Assembly (NCBI RefSeq): GCF_000721705.1 | Contig: NZ_JOJL01000064.1 | Span: 1-27,332 of the forward strand | Length of the DNA: 27,332 bases | Source of the DNA: Actinoplanes subtropicus | Lineage (GTDB): Bacteria; Actinomycetota; Actinomycetes; Mycobacteriales; Micromonosporaceae | Direction: 5' to 3' | Shown here: positions 1-8,373 of the stretch, in pieces | Layout of the letters: each line of letters begins with the position of its first letter | How positions within the stretch are numbered: position 1 is the first letter of the stretch | Translations under genes and position numbers: made by a program | The notes under the pieces: model-generated | Databases searched by the model: none | What the model saw: only the letters and a program-made list of their open reading frames with translations | Told to the model about the DNA's origin: nothing

Positions 1-1
1 C

Positions 2-67
2 GCGATGCGTTACAACGCCCGCAAAAACCGCCGGATCCTCAAACTCCTACAGCTCCTACCAGCCTAA
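2..67 (+). pseudogene. C-terminal end of a probable transposase (partial)
   Basis: An open frame enters from the left edge and stops at TAA 65-67. The 21 visible residues are strongly basic and end in RRILKLLQLLPA. The pattern R-YNAR-x-x-R-x-L-x-LL resembles the extreme C-terminus of ISAs1-type DDE transposases, which end in a similar NAR...R-L-LL helix. This is a resemblance over very few residues; the gene could be another DNA-binding protein, and whether it is intact lies outside the window. Confidence 0.35.
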
Positions 68-352
68 ACGCAAACCCGGCCGACTTTGCCGTGCCCGTGC
101 GGTGATGGCATTCAGCATTGGACATGGCGAATGTGGAGGGCCCACCCGAGGGCCCTGGGATCACCGCCCAAAACGGGTGTCGACCCTCACGGCTACCCGC
201 TGAAGACCCACGGGGAGGCTCCGATGTCCCAGCCGCGCGACGAACAACGCCGCGTCGTCGTGGTCCGGGAACTCGTCGCCGGCATCACGGTCATGCCACG
301 CCGCGACGACCCTCTCCTCGCGATCACCCGGGTCCGGAACCGAGCTCTTGCC
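68..352. other. Intergenic stretch with one weak small-ORF candidate
   Basis: No convincing gene is seen. An ATG at 224 has a good Shine-Dalgarno (GGGGAGG, 212-218), but its frame runs antisense through most of the tetR gene to 691 and soon becomes arginine-rich nonsense. At best it is the start of a gene whose 3' part was replaced. Confidence 0.4.
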
Positions 353-946
353 TCAGGCGCCGGCCGGCGCGAACAGCAGCCGCAGAACGCTCGACCGGAA
401 GGCCTCGCCGGCCTGGTCGAGCGTCATCCGGCCGGCGGCGGTCTCCTGCGCGGCGGCGTGCCCCAGCGCGATGATCGCCGCCACCTGCCAGGTCGGCGGC
501 GGCGCGGTGTCGATCTGGCCCGCGTCCCGCCCCTGCTCCAGAAGTCGGACGAGCAGCCCGACGACGGGCCGATGACGGTCCGGCTCGTCACCGGGCGGCT
601 GGGCGACGGCCTCGGTCAGCAGGATCGGGTAGCGGCCGAGTACCCGCCACGCCGCCTCCACCCAGCGGCCGATCGCGTCCCGCGGCGGTAGGCCCCGTAG
701 GTCCAGGCCGCCGAAGACCGCGGCCGTCTCGGCGGTGACCTGCTCGAGGATCGCGGCCAGCAGCTTCTCCCGGGACGCGTAGTGCGCGTACACGGTCTGG
801 CGGGCCACACCGGCGGCCGCGGCGATCTCTTCCATGTTCGCCTGCGGCCGGCGTGCCAGCAGATCCATGGCCGCGCTGAGCACGGCGGCGCTGCTGCGTT
901 CCGCATCGGCACGGCGGCGACGACGGCGGACCGGGAACTCGGACAT
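353..946 (-). CDS. TetR/AcrR family transcriptional regulator
   Basis: A 197-residue TetR-type repressor. The N-terminal helix-turn-helix (about residues 12-58) contains MEEIAAAAGVARQTVYAHY, the usual recognition-helix pattern, followed by an alpha-helical ligand-binding domain of normal length. I chose the ATG at 946; a TTG three codons upstream (955) lies inside the operator and would only add MTT. The gene is divergent from the SnoaL-like gene at 1012, and the 65-bp gap holds a long inverted repeat that should be its operator. It therefore probably represses itself and its neighbour until an unknown small ligand binds. The ligand cannot be told from sequence. Confidence 0.9.
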   Translation of the reverse strand: MSEFPVRRRRRRADAERSSAAVLSAAMDLLARRPQANMEEIAAAAGVARQTVYAHYASREKLLAAILEQVTAETAAVFGGLDLRGLPPRDAIGRWVEAAWRVLGRYPILLTEAVAQPPGDEPDRHRPVVGLLVRLLEQGRDAGQIDTAPPPTWQVAAIIALGHAAAQETAAGRMTLDQAGEAFRSSVLRLLFAPAGA

Positions 947-947
947 G

Positions 948-984
948 GTTGTCAAGGTTAACCGCCGAGGTTATCTTTGACAAC
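948..984. promoter_or_regulatory. Palindromic operator between tetR and the SnoaL-like gene
   Basis: GTTGTCAAGGTTAACC (948-963) and GGTTATCTTTGACAAC (969-984) form a 16-bp inverted repeat with two mismatches and a 5-bp spacer. It lies between divergent genes, one encoding a TetR protein, and fits a TetR operator occupied by one or two dimers. Confidence 0.75.
949..977 (+). promoter_or_regulatory. Probable promoter of the SnoaL-like gene
   Basis: TTGTCA (949-954, one mismatch to TTGACA) and TATCTT (972-977) are 17 bp apart and sit inside the operator palindrome, so bound repressor would block polymerase. The near-mirror arrangement gives TTGTCA and TAACCT at the same spacing on the other strand, a weaker candidate for tetR itself. 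Confidence 0.55.
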
Positions 985-1011
985 ACCGTAAGAGTTAGTG
1001 AGGAGCGCGCC

Positions 1012-1392
1012 ATGGACCCGGCCTCCGCCGCCCTGCCCGGCACCGACCTGACCGCCTACCTGCAGCGCTATCCGCGGGAGATCACCTTCGGCGACGAGGA
1101 TCCCGCCGTGGTCTTCGACCGCTATCACGCACCCGGCTTCGTCCTGCACAACGACGGCATTCCGCTACGTCGCGAGCAGTTGCTCGCTCATGTCGCCTCT
1201 GGACGCAAACGCGCCGCGGAGATACGGACGACCGTCCACGATGTCGCGACCGACGGCGATGTGGTCGCGGCCCGCTACGTCCTGACCGCCGTCATGCGCA
1301 AGGGCGCGGTCATCGAAACCGAAATCTTCATGTTCGGCCGGCTCGCCGCGGACGGACGCCTACGGGAAATGACCCAGCTCACCCGCGCCTGA
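1012..1392 (+). CDS. SnoaL/NTF2-like small protein
   Basis: A 126-residue protein with the alternating helix and strand pattern of the SnoaL/NTF2-like fold (polyketide cyclase or ketosteroid isomerase-like). An N-terminal helical half (YLQRYPREI, VVFDRYHAPGFVLHNDG) is followed by strands such as VVAARYVLTAVMRKG and VIETEIFMFGRL. Length is normal for the family. The ATG at 1012 has AGGAG at 1001-1005, six bases upstream; an earlier in-frame start at 949 falls in the operator and is unlikely. Such proteins act as isomerases, cyclases or binding proteins, and the substrate here is unknown. Divergent from, and probably repressed by, the TetR protein at 353-946. Confidence 0.8.
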   Translation: MDPASAALPGTDLTAYLQRYPREITFGDEDPAVVFDRYHAPGFVLHNDGIPLRREQLLAHVASGRKRAAEIRTTVHDVATDGDVVAARYVLTAVMRKGAVIETEIFMFGRLAADGRLREMTQLTRA

Positions 1393-1715
1393 CCGGCGGT
1401 GGTCGGCGGTGGGAGAGCCGACACGCTCACCGCCGGGCCGTTGCGCTGCAGTAGGTGCGCCTCGAGGTGGCAGATCCCAGCCCGGTGGGCGGCGGTGTCG
1501 TCGATGTCGACGATCATGGCGGACAATCGGTCGTCGTAACGGCGGCCGTCGGCCGCCCAAGTGCCGAGGGCGGCGTCCGGGCGGAAGGTGGACGCGCCGA
1601 ACGTGTCGACCACCTCGGCCGGGGACTCGGGGACGCATTGCGGGCACGCGTCGGCGACCAGCCGTCCGTCGTTGAACTCGGCCGGCAGCAGGATCTCGAA
1701 ACGTCGTTTCGCCAT
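1275..1715 (-). CDS. Conserved hypothetical protein with a 3' end antisense to the SnoaL-like gene
   Basis: 146 residues starting MAKRRFEILLPAEFNDG. The RFEILLP..FNDG start and the later FGA...GTW...YDD....VDIDDT segments resemble a family of roughly 95-residue uncharacterised bacterial proteins that I know only as hypothetical. The family-like part ends near residue 105. The last 40 residues run antisense through the final 118 bp of the SnoaL-like gene and look like read-through after loss of the original stop. No clear ribosome-binding site precedes the ATG at 1715. No function can be assigned. Confidence 0.55.
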   Translation of the reverse strand: MAKRRFEILLPAEFNDGRLVADACPQCVPESPAEVVDTFGASTFRPDAALGTWAADGRRYDDRLSAMIVDIDDTAAHRAGICHLEAHLLQRNGPAVSVSALPPPTTAGQARVSWVISRRRPSAASRPNMKISVSMTAPLRMTAVRT

Positions 1716-1783
1716 ACCGCACTGTCTGCGCGGACCGGAGCGCCGTTGCAGTCCCGCCGGCGATGACGCAGATCTTACCGAGT

Positions 1784-1798
1784 CCTTATGGCCCGCGA
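1784..1798 (+). promoter_or_regulatory. Upstream motif shared with the second lactonase-like gene
   Basis: CCTTATGGCCCGCGA ends 77 bases before the ATG at 1876. CCTTACGAGCCGCGA (17429-17443) ends 78 bases before the paralog's start; 12 of 15 positions agree. A TCTTAC lies upstream in each case (1773-1778 and 17407-17412). The spacing between TCTTAC and CCTTA differs by 11 bp, about one helical turn. Confidence 0.4.
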
Positions 1799-1875
1799 CC
1801 GGCGTGAACGCGCCTGGCCGTGCGGGCCGTACCTCGCGCCGACACCCACCGTCGAGCGTTGGAGGTACGCCCATC

Positions 1876-2952
1876 ATGCGCAGGAGAACCGTTGTCGCGT
1901 CGGCCGTCGCGCTGCTCGTCACCGGAGCGGCGGTTTCCACCGGAGTCGCCTTCGCGCACGAGACTCCACAGCGGACCGGCAAATACGGTACGGGCCGCGC
2001 GGCCGATCGCGGCGGCATGGTCTTCGTGCAGTCGAACGATCCGAAGCACAATGCTGTTCTCGCGTTTCGCCGGGCGGCCGACGGCGAACTGACCCCGGCC
2101 GGGGAATACCGGACCGGCGGTCGCGGCGGCGCACAGAAGGACAACCCGTTCGACCCGCTCGCTTCGCAGGAGTCGCTGGTGGTCGACCGAGCCCGGCAGA
2201 CGATGATCGCGGTGAACGCCGGCAGCAATTCGGTCACCACGTTCCGCGTACGCGGAGATCGCCTCACCGATCGGCACACGGTCAGTTCCGGCGGTGACTT
2301 CCCGAGCAGTATCGCGGTCTCCGGCAGCACGGTGTACGTGCTGAACGCGGGCGGCAAGACCAATGTGACCGGCTTCCGGCTGACCGACAGCGGCCTGCAG
2401 CGGCTGAGCGGGTCCACCCGCGAGCTCGGCATCACCAACGACGCCACGCCGTTGTTCACCGCCTCGCCGCCCCAGGTCGGTTTCAGCCCGGACGGCCGGC
2501 ACCTGGTGGTGACGACCAAGAGCGCCAATACGATCGACGTGTTCGGCGTCGAGAAGGACGGGCGGCTCTCGGCCAAGCCCGTGTCGACCCGGTCGAACGG
2601 CGACGTACCGTTCTCCTTCGTCTTCGACCGCAAGGGCCACCTGCTGGTGACCGAGGCCGCCCAATCCGGCGTGACCTCCTACACTCTGCGCGCCGACGGC
2701 AAGCTCGACGTGATCACGCCGTCGGTCGAGTCCGGCCAGCAGACGCTGTGCTGGATCGCCCCGGCCGGCAAGTTCTTCTACGGCGCCGCCACCGCCGACG
2801 GCTCGCTGCTCTACGTGCAGAACACCCTCGCCGGGACGGTGGAAGGATTCCGGGTGGCCGGCAACGGGTCGCTGACCTTGGTGACGACCTTGCGTACGGG
2901 CCTGCCGGTGTTCGCCGACGGCTCGGGCATGGAGGGCCTCGTGGTCTGGTGA
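1876..2952 (+). CDS. Secreted lactonase-family beta-propeller protein (paralog 1)
   Basis: 358 residues. A Sec signal peptide (MRRRTVVASAVALLVTGAAV, probable cleavage after AFA, residue 28) is followed by repeated propeller-like blades. Each has a D/NGxL..AG turn, a strand such as VYVLNAGG and an FSPDGRHLVVTTK segment. This is the YVTN/lactonase (7-bladed, 6-phosphogluconolactonase-like) fold; in exported actinobacterial members the enzyme activity is usually unproven. The ATG at 1876 has GGAGGT nine bases upstream (1861-1866). A close paralog lies at 17522-18640, and both genes share an upstream motif at the same distance from the start codon. Confidence 0.85.
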   Translation: MRRRTVVASAVALLVTGAAVSTGVAFAHETPQRTGKYGTGRAADRGGMVFVQSNDPKHNAVLAFRRAADGELTPAGEYRTGGRGGAQKDNPFDPLASQESLVVDRARQTMIAVNAGSNSVTTFRVRGDRLTDRHTVSSGGDFPSSIAVSGSTVYVLNAGGKTNVTGFRLTDSGLQRLSGSTRELGITNDATPLFTASPPQVGFSPDGRHLVVTTKSANTIDVFGVEKDGRLSAKPVSTRSNGDVPFSFVFDRKGHLLVTEAAQSGVTSYTLRADGKLDVITPSVESGQQTLCWIAPAGKFFYGAATADGSLLYVQNTLAGTVEGFRVAGNGSLTLVTTLRTGLPVFADGSGMEGLVVW

Positions 2953-3189
2953 CCTCACCTGGCCTGCAGCAGTGTCCTGGCCAACGCGAGCTGACAATTC
3001 ATCAGTGGAACCGTACATCGGGCGTTTCCGCAAGGACGTCAGGTCGGAGGTCTCGGCAGCACGGGATCGGCCTGTCGCGTCGCCCGTCGGGAGACCCCCT
3101 CTGGGGCAAAAGTGACTATGGCGGGATTTTTTCGGCCTACGGTGTGATAGACCTCCGCACCGGAGATCACCCCTCCCAAGGAGGCACCG

Positions 3190-4812
3190 ATGGCCAATAC
3201 GGGCACCGCTACCGCTGCGCGTCAGGGGTTCTCGATCACGGACCTGCCGGTCAACGTCAAAATCCTGGCCGCGGTGGGTATCGCCGGCATGGTCGCGCTG
3301 GTGGTCGGCATCTCCGGCCTGACGGCCCTCGGCAGCGCGAGTTCCTCGGCTCAGCGCATCTACGCCCGTAACGTCGGCAACGTCGCGGCGGTGGGAAGCA
3401 TCAAGGCGGCCTTCCTGCAGGTGCGGGTCGACGTGACGCTGCACGCGGCGACCACCGACCCCGCCGCCAAGGCGAAGATCAAGGCCACTTTCGCCACCGA
3501 TGCTCAGACCGCCAACGACGCGATCACTACCTACCGCAACGGTGACCCGGCCGGCGACAAGGCCGTCATCGACGACCTGGCCGACGCCTGGCAGCAGTTC
3601 TCCACGATCGCCTCGACCAAGCTCTTCCCGCTCAGCGAGCAGGGCGACATCGCGACCTGGCAGACCGTACGCACCGCAGAGGCCGGCCCGCACATCGCCA
3701 AGGCGTACCAGGACATCGACGCGCTGGAGAAGGCCGAGAAGAACGACGCGTCCGCATCGGCGGCTTCCGCCCGCTCCGGCTACCAGTCCAGCCGGCTCAC
3801 CTCGCTGCTCCTGCTGATCGTCGGACTCGGCGTCGCCCTGACCGCCGGCCTCCTGGTGGCCCGGCAGATCGTACGGTCGCTCAGCCGGGTGAAAAACGTC
3901 TGCACCGCGCTCGCCGACGGTGACCTCACCCAGACGGCCGGACTGGTGTCCCGTGACGAGCCCGGGCAGATGGGCCAGTGCCTCGACACGGCACTGAGCC
4001 GGCTCCGGGCCACCGTCAGCACCATCAACGGCTCCGCCACCTCGCTGGCCGGCGCCGCCGAGGAACTGTCCGGCGTGACCACGCAGATCGCCTCCTCCGC
4101 CGAGGAAACTTCCGCCCAGGCGCAGACCGTCTCGGCGGCCGCCGAGCAGATCTCCCGCAGCATCACCACCGTCTCGGCCGGCAGCGAAGAGATGGGCGCT
4201 TCCATCCGGGAGATCTCCCACAACGCCACCGAAGCCGCCCAGGTCGCCCAGGAAGCGGTCACCCTCGCCGCCACGACCTCCAGCTCGATGACCAAACTGG
4301 GCGAGTCCTCAGCGGAGATCGGCAACGTGGTGAAGGTCATCACCGCGATCGCCGAACAGACCAACCTGCTGGCCCTGAACGCCACCATCGAGGCCGCCCG
4401 GGCCGGCGAGGCCGGCAAAGGCTTCGCGGTGGTCGCGTCCGAGGTCAAGGACCTCGCTCAGGAGACCGCACGGGCCACCGAGGACATCGCCCGCCGGGTC
4501 GAGACGATCCAGGCCGACACCGGCGGCGCAGTCACCGCCATCGAACGGATCACCCGGGTGATCTCCCGGATCAGCGAGTTCCAGACCACCATCGCCTCCG
4601 CGGTCGAGGAACAGACCGCCACCACCGCCGAAACCAACCGCAGCGTCACCGAGGCCGCCACCGGCGCCGACGATGTCGCCCAGAACATCACCGGCGTTGC
4701 CGAAGCCGCCCGCATCACCAGCGAAGGCGTCAGCCAAGCCCAGCAAGCCACCACCGAACTGACCCGCATGTCGGCCGAGCTCGCCAGCACCGTCGCGCGA
4801 TTCAAGTACTAG
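3190..4812 (+). CDS. Methyl-accepting chemotaxis protein (receptor 1)
   Basis: 540 residues. Membrane segments lie at about 24-47 and 204-224 and flank a helical extracytoplasmic sensor of about 155 residues, probably a four-helix bundle. A HAMP domain (about 225-277) and a long methylation/signalling coiled coil follow. The hairpin tip that contacts CheA/CheW is intact ([20 protein letters not shown], about 387-406). AAGGAGG precedes the ATG by a normal distance. No che or flagellar genes adjoin, so this is an orphan receptor feeding a pathway encoded elsewhere. Its ligand is unknown. The second receptor (13094-14698) has the same architecture but a diverged sensor. Confidence 0.95.
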   Translation: MANTGTATAARQGFSITDLPVNVKILAAVGIAGMVALVVGISGLTALGSASSSAQRIYARNVGNVAAVGSIKAAFLQVRVDVTLHAATTDPAAKAKIKATFATDAQTANDAITTYRNGDPAGDKAVIDDLADAWQQFSTIASTKLFPLSEQGDIATWQTVRTAEAGPHIAKAYQDIDALEKAEKNDASASAASARSGYQSSRLTSLLLLIVGLGVALTAGLLVARQIVRSLSRVKNVCTALADGDLTQTAGLVSRDEPGQMGQCLDTALSRLRATVSTINGSATSLAGAAEELSGVTTQIASSAEETSAQAQTVSAAAEQISRSITTVSAGSEEMGASIREISHNATEAAQVAQEAVTLAATTSSSMTKLGESSAEIGNVVKVITAIAEQTNLLALNATIEAARAGEAGKGFAVVASEVKDLAQETARATEDIARRVETIQADTGGAVTAIERITRVISRISEFQTTIASAVEEQTATTAETNRSVTEAATGADDVAQNITGVAEAARITSEGVSQAQQATTELTRMSAELASTVARFKY

Positions 4813-5077
4813 CGCGCCCACTCGGGCTCGCTGCGGGCGGCGCCGAGCATCTTCGCAACGCTGCGCTTCGCCGGGAACCGCCGCCGCTCCCACCGCCGCC
4901 GCTGGTAAGAGCCTCATCGACCGTGGCGGCGGCCGCCCCCAACGGTGGCTTCGGCCGCGCGGGCGACGATTTCGGCCATCGCCCGTCGCTGAGCCGGCCG
5001 ATATGCAGCCGCGCCGCCCGAACGACGCGCCTTCGTTCCTGATCGTCCGCGCCGACCCGAGCAGGCGATGCGGTTGG
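4813..5077. other. Convergent intergenic region
   Basis: Lies between the convergent receptor and permease genes. Very GC-rich, with no clear terminator hairpin and no gene I can support. A short leftward frame (about 4914-5010, with AYRPAQRRAMAEIVARA) looks protein-like but is too short to identify. Confidence 0.4.
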
Positions 5078-6688
5078 TCAGGACTCGCTCAGGTCGCGGC
5101 GGCGGAAGCCGAGGAACCCGAGCATGACAAGCGCGACGGCGGTGATGGCCAGCGCGGCCAGGCTGCCGGCGTCGACCGCGCCGCGCGGTGGGCCGCCGAC
5201 ATACGTGATGGGGGAAAGGTCGAGCACCCACCGCGCGAGGTTCAGGCCCGGGCCGAGCAAGGCGATGAAAGCCACCGCCGCGAAGGCCGCCCAGGCGAAC
5301 CCGAGGCCGCGTGGCCACAACCCGAAAAGGGCGAGCGCGACGCCGGCGAGCACCAGTTCGGCCGGCAGGTAGTCCAGGCCGGCCGACACGATGGCGCCGA
5401 ACTCGCCGGTGTCTCCGACGGACCAGGCCGTCGACAAGGCGAGGACCAGCGACGAACCCGCGACGATCAGCGCCAGTCCGCCGAGGATCACGGTGCCATG
5501 GGCGAACAGCCAGCGCGACCGGGACAGCGTTCCGGACAGCCGGCTCGCCAGCCGGCCGCCCGCTTCCTCCGCGCGGAGGGTGCCGATGGCCTGAACCAGG
5601 AATCCGGCGGCGATGACCGCCAGGTAGAGCTGGGTCGCGGCGACGAAGCCGTCCAGCGGCCGGTCGCCGGCCACGCCCATGGCGTTGGTCAGCGCGGGGT
5701 TGCCGGCCAGGGCGTCCAGCAGTTGCCGGGAAAGGGCCCCCATCATCGCGGTGAGCAGGACCGCTCCCGCCAGCCAGCCGGCGGTTGCCGGAAGGTGCAG
5801 CCAGGCGGCGAAACCGATCGGCCCGCGCCGGAACCGGGAGGCGCACTCCGGGCCGGCGCGGCCGCGCAGCACGGCGCTGCCGAGGTCGCGCCGACCGGCC
5901 AGCCGGACCGCGCCCGCGCCCGCGGCCAGGCCGGCGACGACCGGGATGGTGAGCAGCCACCAGCGCTGGTCGCCGAACGGCGCCGCCTTTTCCGCCCATC
6001 CCAGCGGCGACAGCAAGGCCAGCCCGCTCTTGGTGGTGTCGCCGACCCCGCGCAGGACGTACGCGGCGGCCAGCACCGTCAGGCTGCCGGTGTAGACCCC
6101 ACGCGTGTGCGGCACGAGTTGCGCCAGCAGGGCCGCGAGCCCGGCGAACACGAAGGCGAGCGCCCCGAGCGCCGCGCTGTAGAGAATCGCCCCGGACACC
6201 GGAACCCCGCAGACGACCAGCCCGGCGGCGAACAGGACCGACATGCCGAGGATCGCGGCGGCCGCCACGAGCAGGGCGGCCAGCACCGGCTGGTGCCGGG
6301 TGATGCGCCCGCCGAGGATCGTCTCGAGGCGGCCCGACTCCTCCTCCCGCCGGGTCGAGCCGGCGACCAGAGCGATGCCCAGCAGCGGGAGCAGGAACGA
6401 GGCGAGGAAGCCGAACTCGTCCTGGATCACGCCGCCCAGGCTGTCGATGCCCTCGACGTGGCCGTTGATCGCGGCCAGGGCGCTGCCGGCGGTGACCGCC
6501 GCGGCGTACGTGTGGATCTTGGATGGGGTGTCGTACAGGCCGGCGACGGCCGCGGCGGTGCCGATCAGGCTACCGCCGAGGGCCAGCACCCCGATCAGGA
6601 TGCCACGACGTCGCGTGCGCCAGACAATCCCGATCATGGTGTCAAGGCCCTGCGTGTGCGGCCCGGCCGCCGGGTGATCGGCGCTCAT
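5078..6688 (-). CDS. ABC exporter permease, antibiotic/polyketide-exporter type
   Basis: 536 residues with about a dozen hydrophobic segments arranged as two related halves. RREEESGRLETILGGRI in the first half and RAEEAGGRLASRLSGTLSR in the second are the cytoplasmic EExGRLE-type loops seen in this permease family, annotated as exporters of polyketide antibiotics. The ATG at 6688 overlaps the ATPase stop by 4 bp (ATGA), so the two are translationally coupled. With the ATPase it should form a drug or metabolite efflux pump controlled by the TetR gene that heads the operon. The substrate is unknown. Confidence 0.85.
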   Translation of the reverse strand: MSADHPAAGPHTQGLDTMIGIVWRTRRRGILIGVLALGGSLIGTAAAVAGLYDTPSKIHTYAAAVTAGSALAAINGHVEGIDSLGGVIQDEFGFLASFLLPLLGIALVAGSTRREEESGRLETILGGRITRHQPVLAALLVAAAAILGMSVLFAAGLVVCGVPVSGAILYSAALGALAFVFAGLAALLAQLVPHTRGVYTGSLTVLAAAYVLRGVGDTTKSGLALLSPLGWAEKAAPFGDQRWWLLTIPVVAGLAAGAGAVRLAGRRDLGSAVLRGRAGPECASRFRRGPIGFAAWLHLPATAGWLAGAVLLTAMMGALSRQLLDALAGNPALTNAMGVAGDRPLDGFVAATQLYLAVIAAGFLVQAIGTLRAEEAGGRLASRLSGTLSRSRWLFAHGTVILGGLALIVAGSSLVLALSTAWSVGDTGEFGAIVSAGLDYLPAELVLAGVALALFGLWPRGLGFAWAAFAAVAFIALLGPGLNLARWVLDLSPITYVGGPPRGAVDAGSLAALAITAVALVMLGFLGFRRRDLSES

Positions 6689-7635
6689 CGCGTGTTCTCC
6701 GCGAACGTCGCGGCGGTGGCCCGCGCCTCGGGGGCGTCGCCGTAGCTGCGCAGGAACAGCGCGTCCAGGCTCGGCGGAGCGACGGTCAGGGTGTGAATCC
6801 GCGCGGCGTGCAGCGTGCCGATCATCGCGTCGAGGTGATGGGCGTCGATCGTGAATCGGATGTCGACGTGCCCGTCCAGCCGCTCGCTGACGTAGTCGGC
6901 CACACCCGCCGCGTGCGCGAGGCTTCCCGGCTCTTCGGTGGTGACCGCGTGCACCGACGTACGGCTGTTGCGGCGCAGGTCGGCAAGGGTGCCGGTGGTG
7001 ACCGTGCGGCCGCGTCGGATGATGCTCACCCGGTCGGCCAGCGCTTCGACCTCGTCGAGGAGGTGGCTGGAGAGCAGCACGGTGACGCCGGCGTCGCGCC
7101 GCTCGCGTACACAATTCTGGAAAGCCTGCTCCATCAACGGGTCGAGCCCCGATGTCGGTTCGTCGAGGATCAGCAGGTCGGCCCCGGCGGCCAGCGCCGC
7201 GATGAGGGCGACCTTCTGCCGGTTTCCTTTGGAGTAGTCCCGGATCCGTTTGGTCGGGTCGAGTTCGAAGCGTTCGATCAAGTCGGCCCGGCGCCGCTCG
7301 TCGACCCGGCCGTGGGTCGCGCCGATCACGTCCAGGCATTGGCCGCCGGTCAGGCCGGGCCACAGCGCGACGTCCCCGGCCACGTAGGCGAGACGCCCGT
7401 GCAAGGAGGCCGCGTCGCGCCAGGGATCGGCGCCGAACAGTTCGACCCGGCCGCCGGTCGCCCGGATCAGTCCGAGCAGGATGCGGATCGTCGTGGATTT
7501 GCCCGCGCCGTTCGGCCCGAGAAAACCATGCACTTCACCCGGTCGTACGGCGAGGTCCAGCCCGTCCAGCGCGCGGACCTTGCCGAAGGTCTTGGTGAGC
7601 TGCTGAGAGTGGATGACGTGGGTGGGGTCGGTCAC
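6685..7635 (-). CDS. ABC transporter ATP-binding protein
   Basis: 316 residues. Walker A GPNGAGKST (40-48), an ABC signature in the variant form YSKGNRQK (134-141) instead of LSGGQ, Walker B LLILDEP (154-160), a D-loop SGLD and the switch histidine in SSHLL (H191). The C-terminal 90 residues form the usual regulatory extension of drug-export ATPases. The start is a GTG at 7635 whose GTGA overlaps the tetR stop, with GGAGGA just upstream. It energises the permease encoded at 5078-6688. Confidence 0.93.
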   Translation of the reverse strand: MTDPTHVIHSQQLTKTFGKVRALDGLDLAVRPGEVHGFLGPNGAGKSTTIRILLGLIRATGGRVELFGADPWRDAASLHGRLAYVAGDVALWPGLTGGQCLDVIGATHGRVDERRRADLIERFELDPTKRIRDYSKGNRQKVALIAALAAGADLLILDEPTSGLDPLMEQAFQNCVRERRDAGVTVLLSSHLLDEVEALADRVSIIRRGRTVTTGTLADLRRNSRTSVHAVTTEEPGSLAHAAGVADYVSERLDGHVDIRFTIDAHHLDAMIGTLHAARIHTLTVAPPSLDALFLRSYGDAPEARATAATFAENTR

Positions 7636-8270
7636 GATGGTTCCTCCCCGGGCGCGGCGAGGAACGCGCCTTGCGTGTAGACGGTGGTGACCTCCTTGGC
7701 CCAGCGGGCGATGCCCTCCGGCGTGAGGGGGTCGACGCCGATGGCGGCGGCGACCTGGTTGCGCAGCAGGATCAGGGCGAGGTCGTTGATCAGGAAGAAC
7801 GCCGCCCGAACCGCCGGGTCCTCGGCCGGGCGCGCGGCGCCCATCTCGGTCATGGCCTCGAGCAGTCGGGCGGTGAGGGTGTACCAGCGGCCGAACAGGG
7901 CCGCGGCCGCCGGGTCGTTGATGAGCAGCAGGCGTCGCAGGTACGCCGGCAGCGGGGAGCCGTGCGGGAAGGCACGGGCGAACATCTCGGCGACGGACAT
8001 GCTGTTGCCGCCGGTCAGCATGTCGGCGAGAGCCCGCTCGTCCATCGTGAACAGCGAGTCGAAGGCCTTCGCGGCGTAGTCGTCCACCGCGGCCCGCAGG
8101 CCGTCCTTGCTGCCGAAGTGGTGCACCACGAGCGCCGGCGACACCCCGGCCGCGGTGGCGATCTCCCGCATCGTGACGGCATCGTGCCCACGCTCGGCGA
8201 ACAGGCGCAGGGCCGCGTTGCGGATGGTCGCGCGGGCGGTGAGATCGCCGTCATCAATGACTGAACTCAT
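7632..8270 (-). CDS. TetR family regulator of the ABC exporter operon
   Basis: 212 residues. The N-terminal helix-turn-helix (about residues 11-58) carries TMREIATAAGVSPALVVHHF, followed by a C-terminal helical domain with a FLINDLALILLRNQV helix. I prefer the ATG at 8270 over a TTG at 8306. The upstream TATACT element leaves only four bases before this ATG, which fits a leaderless transcript, while the TTG would place promoter and operator inside the coding region. First gene of a three-gene operon with 4-bp overlaps. It probably represses the operon until a pump substrate binds. Confidence 0.9.
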   Translation of the reverse strand: MSSVIDDGDLTARATIRNAALRLFAERGHDAVTMREIATAAGVSPALVVHHFGSKDGLRAAVDDYAAKAFDSLFTMDERALADMLTGGNSMSVAEMFARAFPHGSPLPAYLRRLLLINDPAAAALFGRWYTLTARLLEAMTEMGAARPAEDPAVRAAFFLINDLALILLRNQVAAAIGVDPLTPEGIARWAKEVTTVYTQGAFLAAPGEEPS

Positions 8271-8286
8271 GTTCAGTATACTAAAC
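8260..8286. promoter_or_regulatory. Operator and probable leaderless promoter of the tetR-ABC operon
   Basis: ACTGAAC-TCAT-GTTCAGT (8260-8277) is a perfect 7-bp inverted repeat that contains the start codon. It overlaps a second near-perfect palindrome, GTTCAGTATACTAAAC (8271-8286, one mismatch per arm). On the minus strand, TATACT (8280-8275) matches the -10 consensus in five of six bases and would start transcription at or next to the ATG. No good -35 is seen at ideal spacing. Confidence 0.65.
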
Positions 8287-8373
8287 GCACGTACAGCGTA
8301 GTTCAACCGCGAACGTCAGCGGGCTCCTTCCCGGCACACCAAAAGGTTCACCCATGCACCCATTTGGAGCGCC

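Noticed and set aside
224..691. Plus-strand ORF with a good ribosome-binding site upstream of tetR
   Set aside because: Most of it is antisense to tetR and loses protein character after about 45 residues; kept only as a remark.
3060..3189. Possible riboswitch or motility-sigma promoter upstream of chemotaxis receptor 1
   Set aside because: An AT-richer patch (GGGATTTTTTCGG) is present, but it fits no c-di-GMP aptamer or FliA/WhiG consensus and has no clear counterpart upstream of receptor 2.
1786..4221. Very long open frame on the minus strand antisense to the lactonase and chemotaxis genes
   Set aside because: Low-complexity Gly/Arg/Asp-rich translation without domains; a typical GC-rich shadow of two well-supported plus-strand genes.
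5003..6745. Long plus-strand open frame opposite the ABC permease
   Set aside because: Arg/Gln/Gly-rich translation with no motif; the permease on the other strand has clear membrane segments and coupling to the ATPase.
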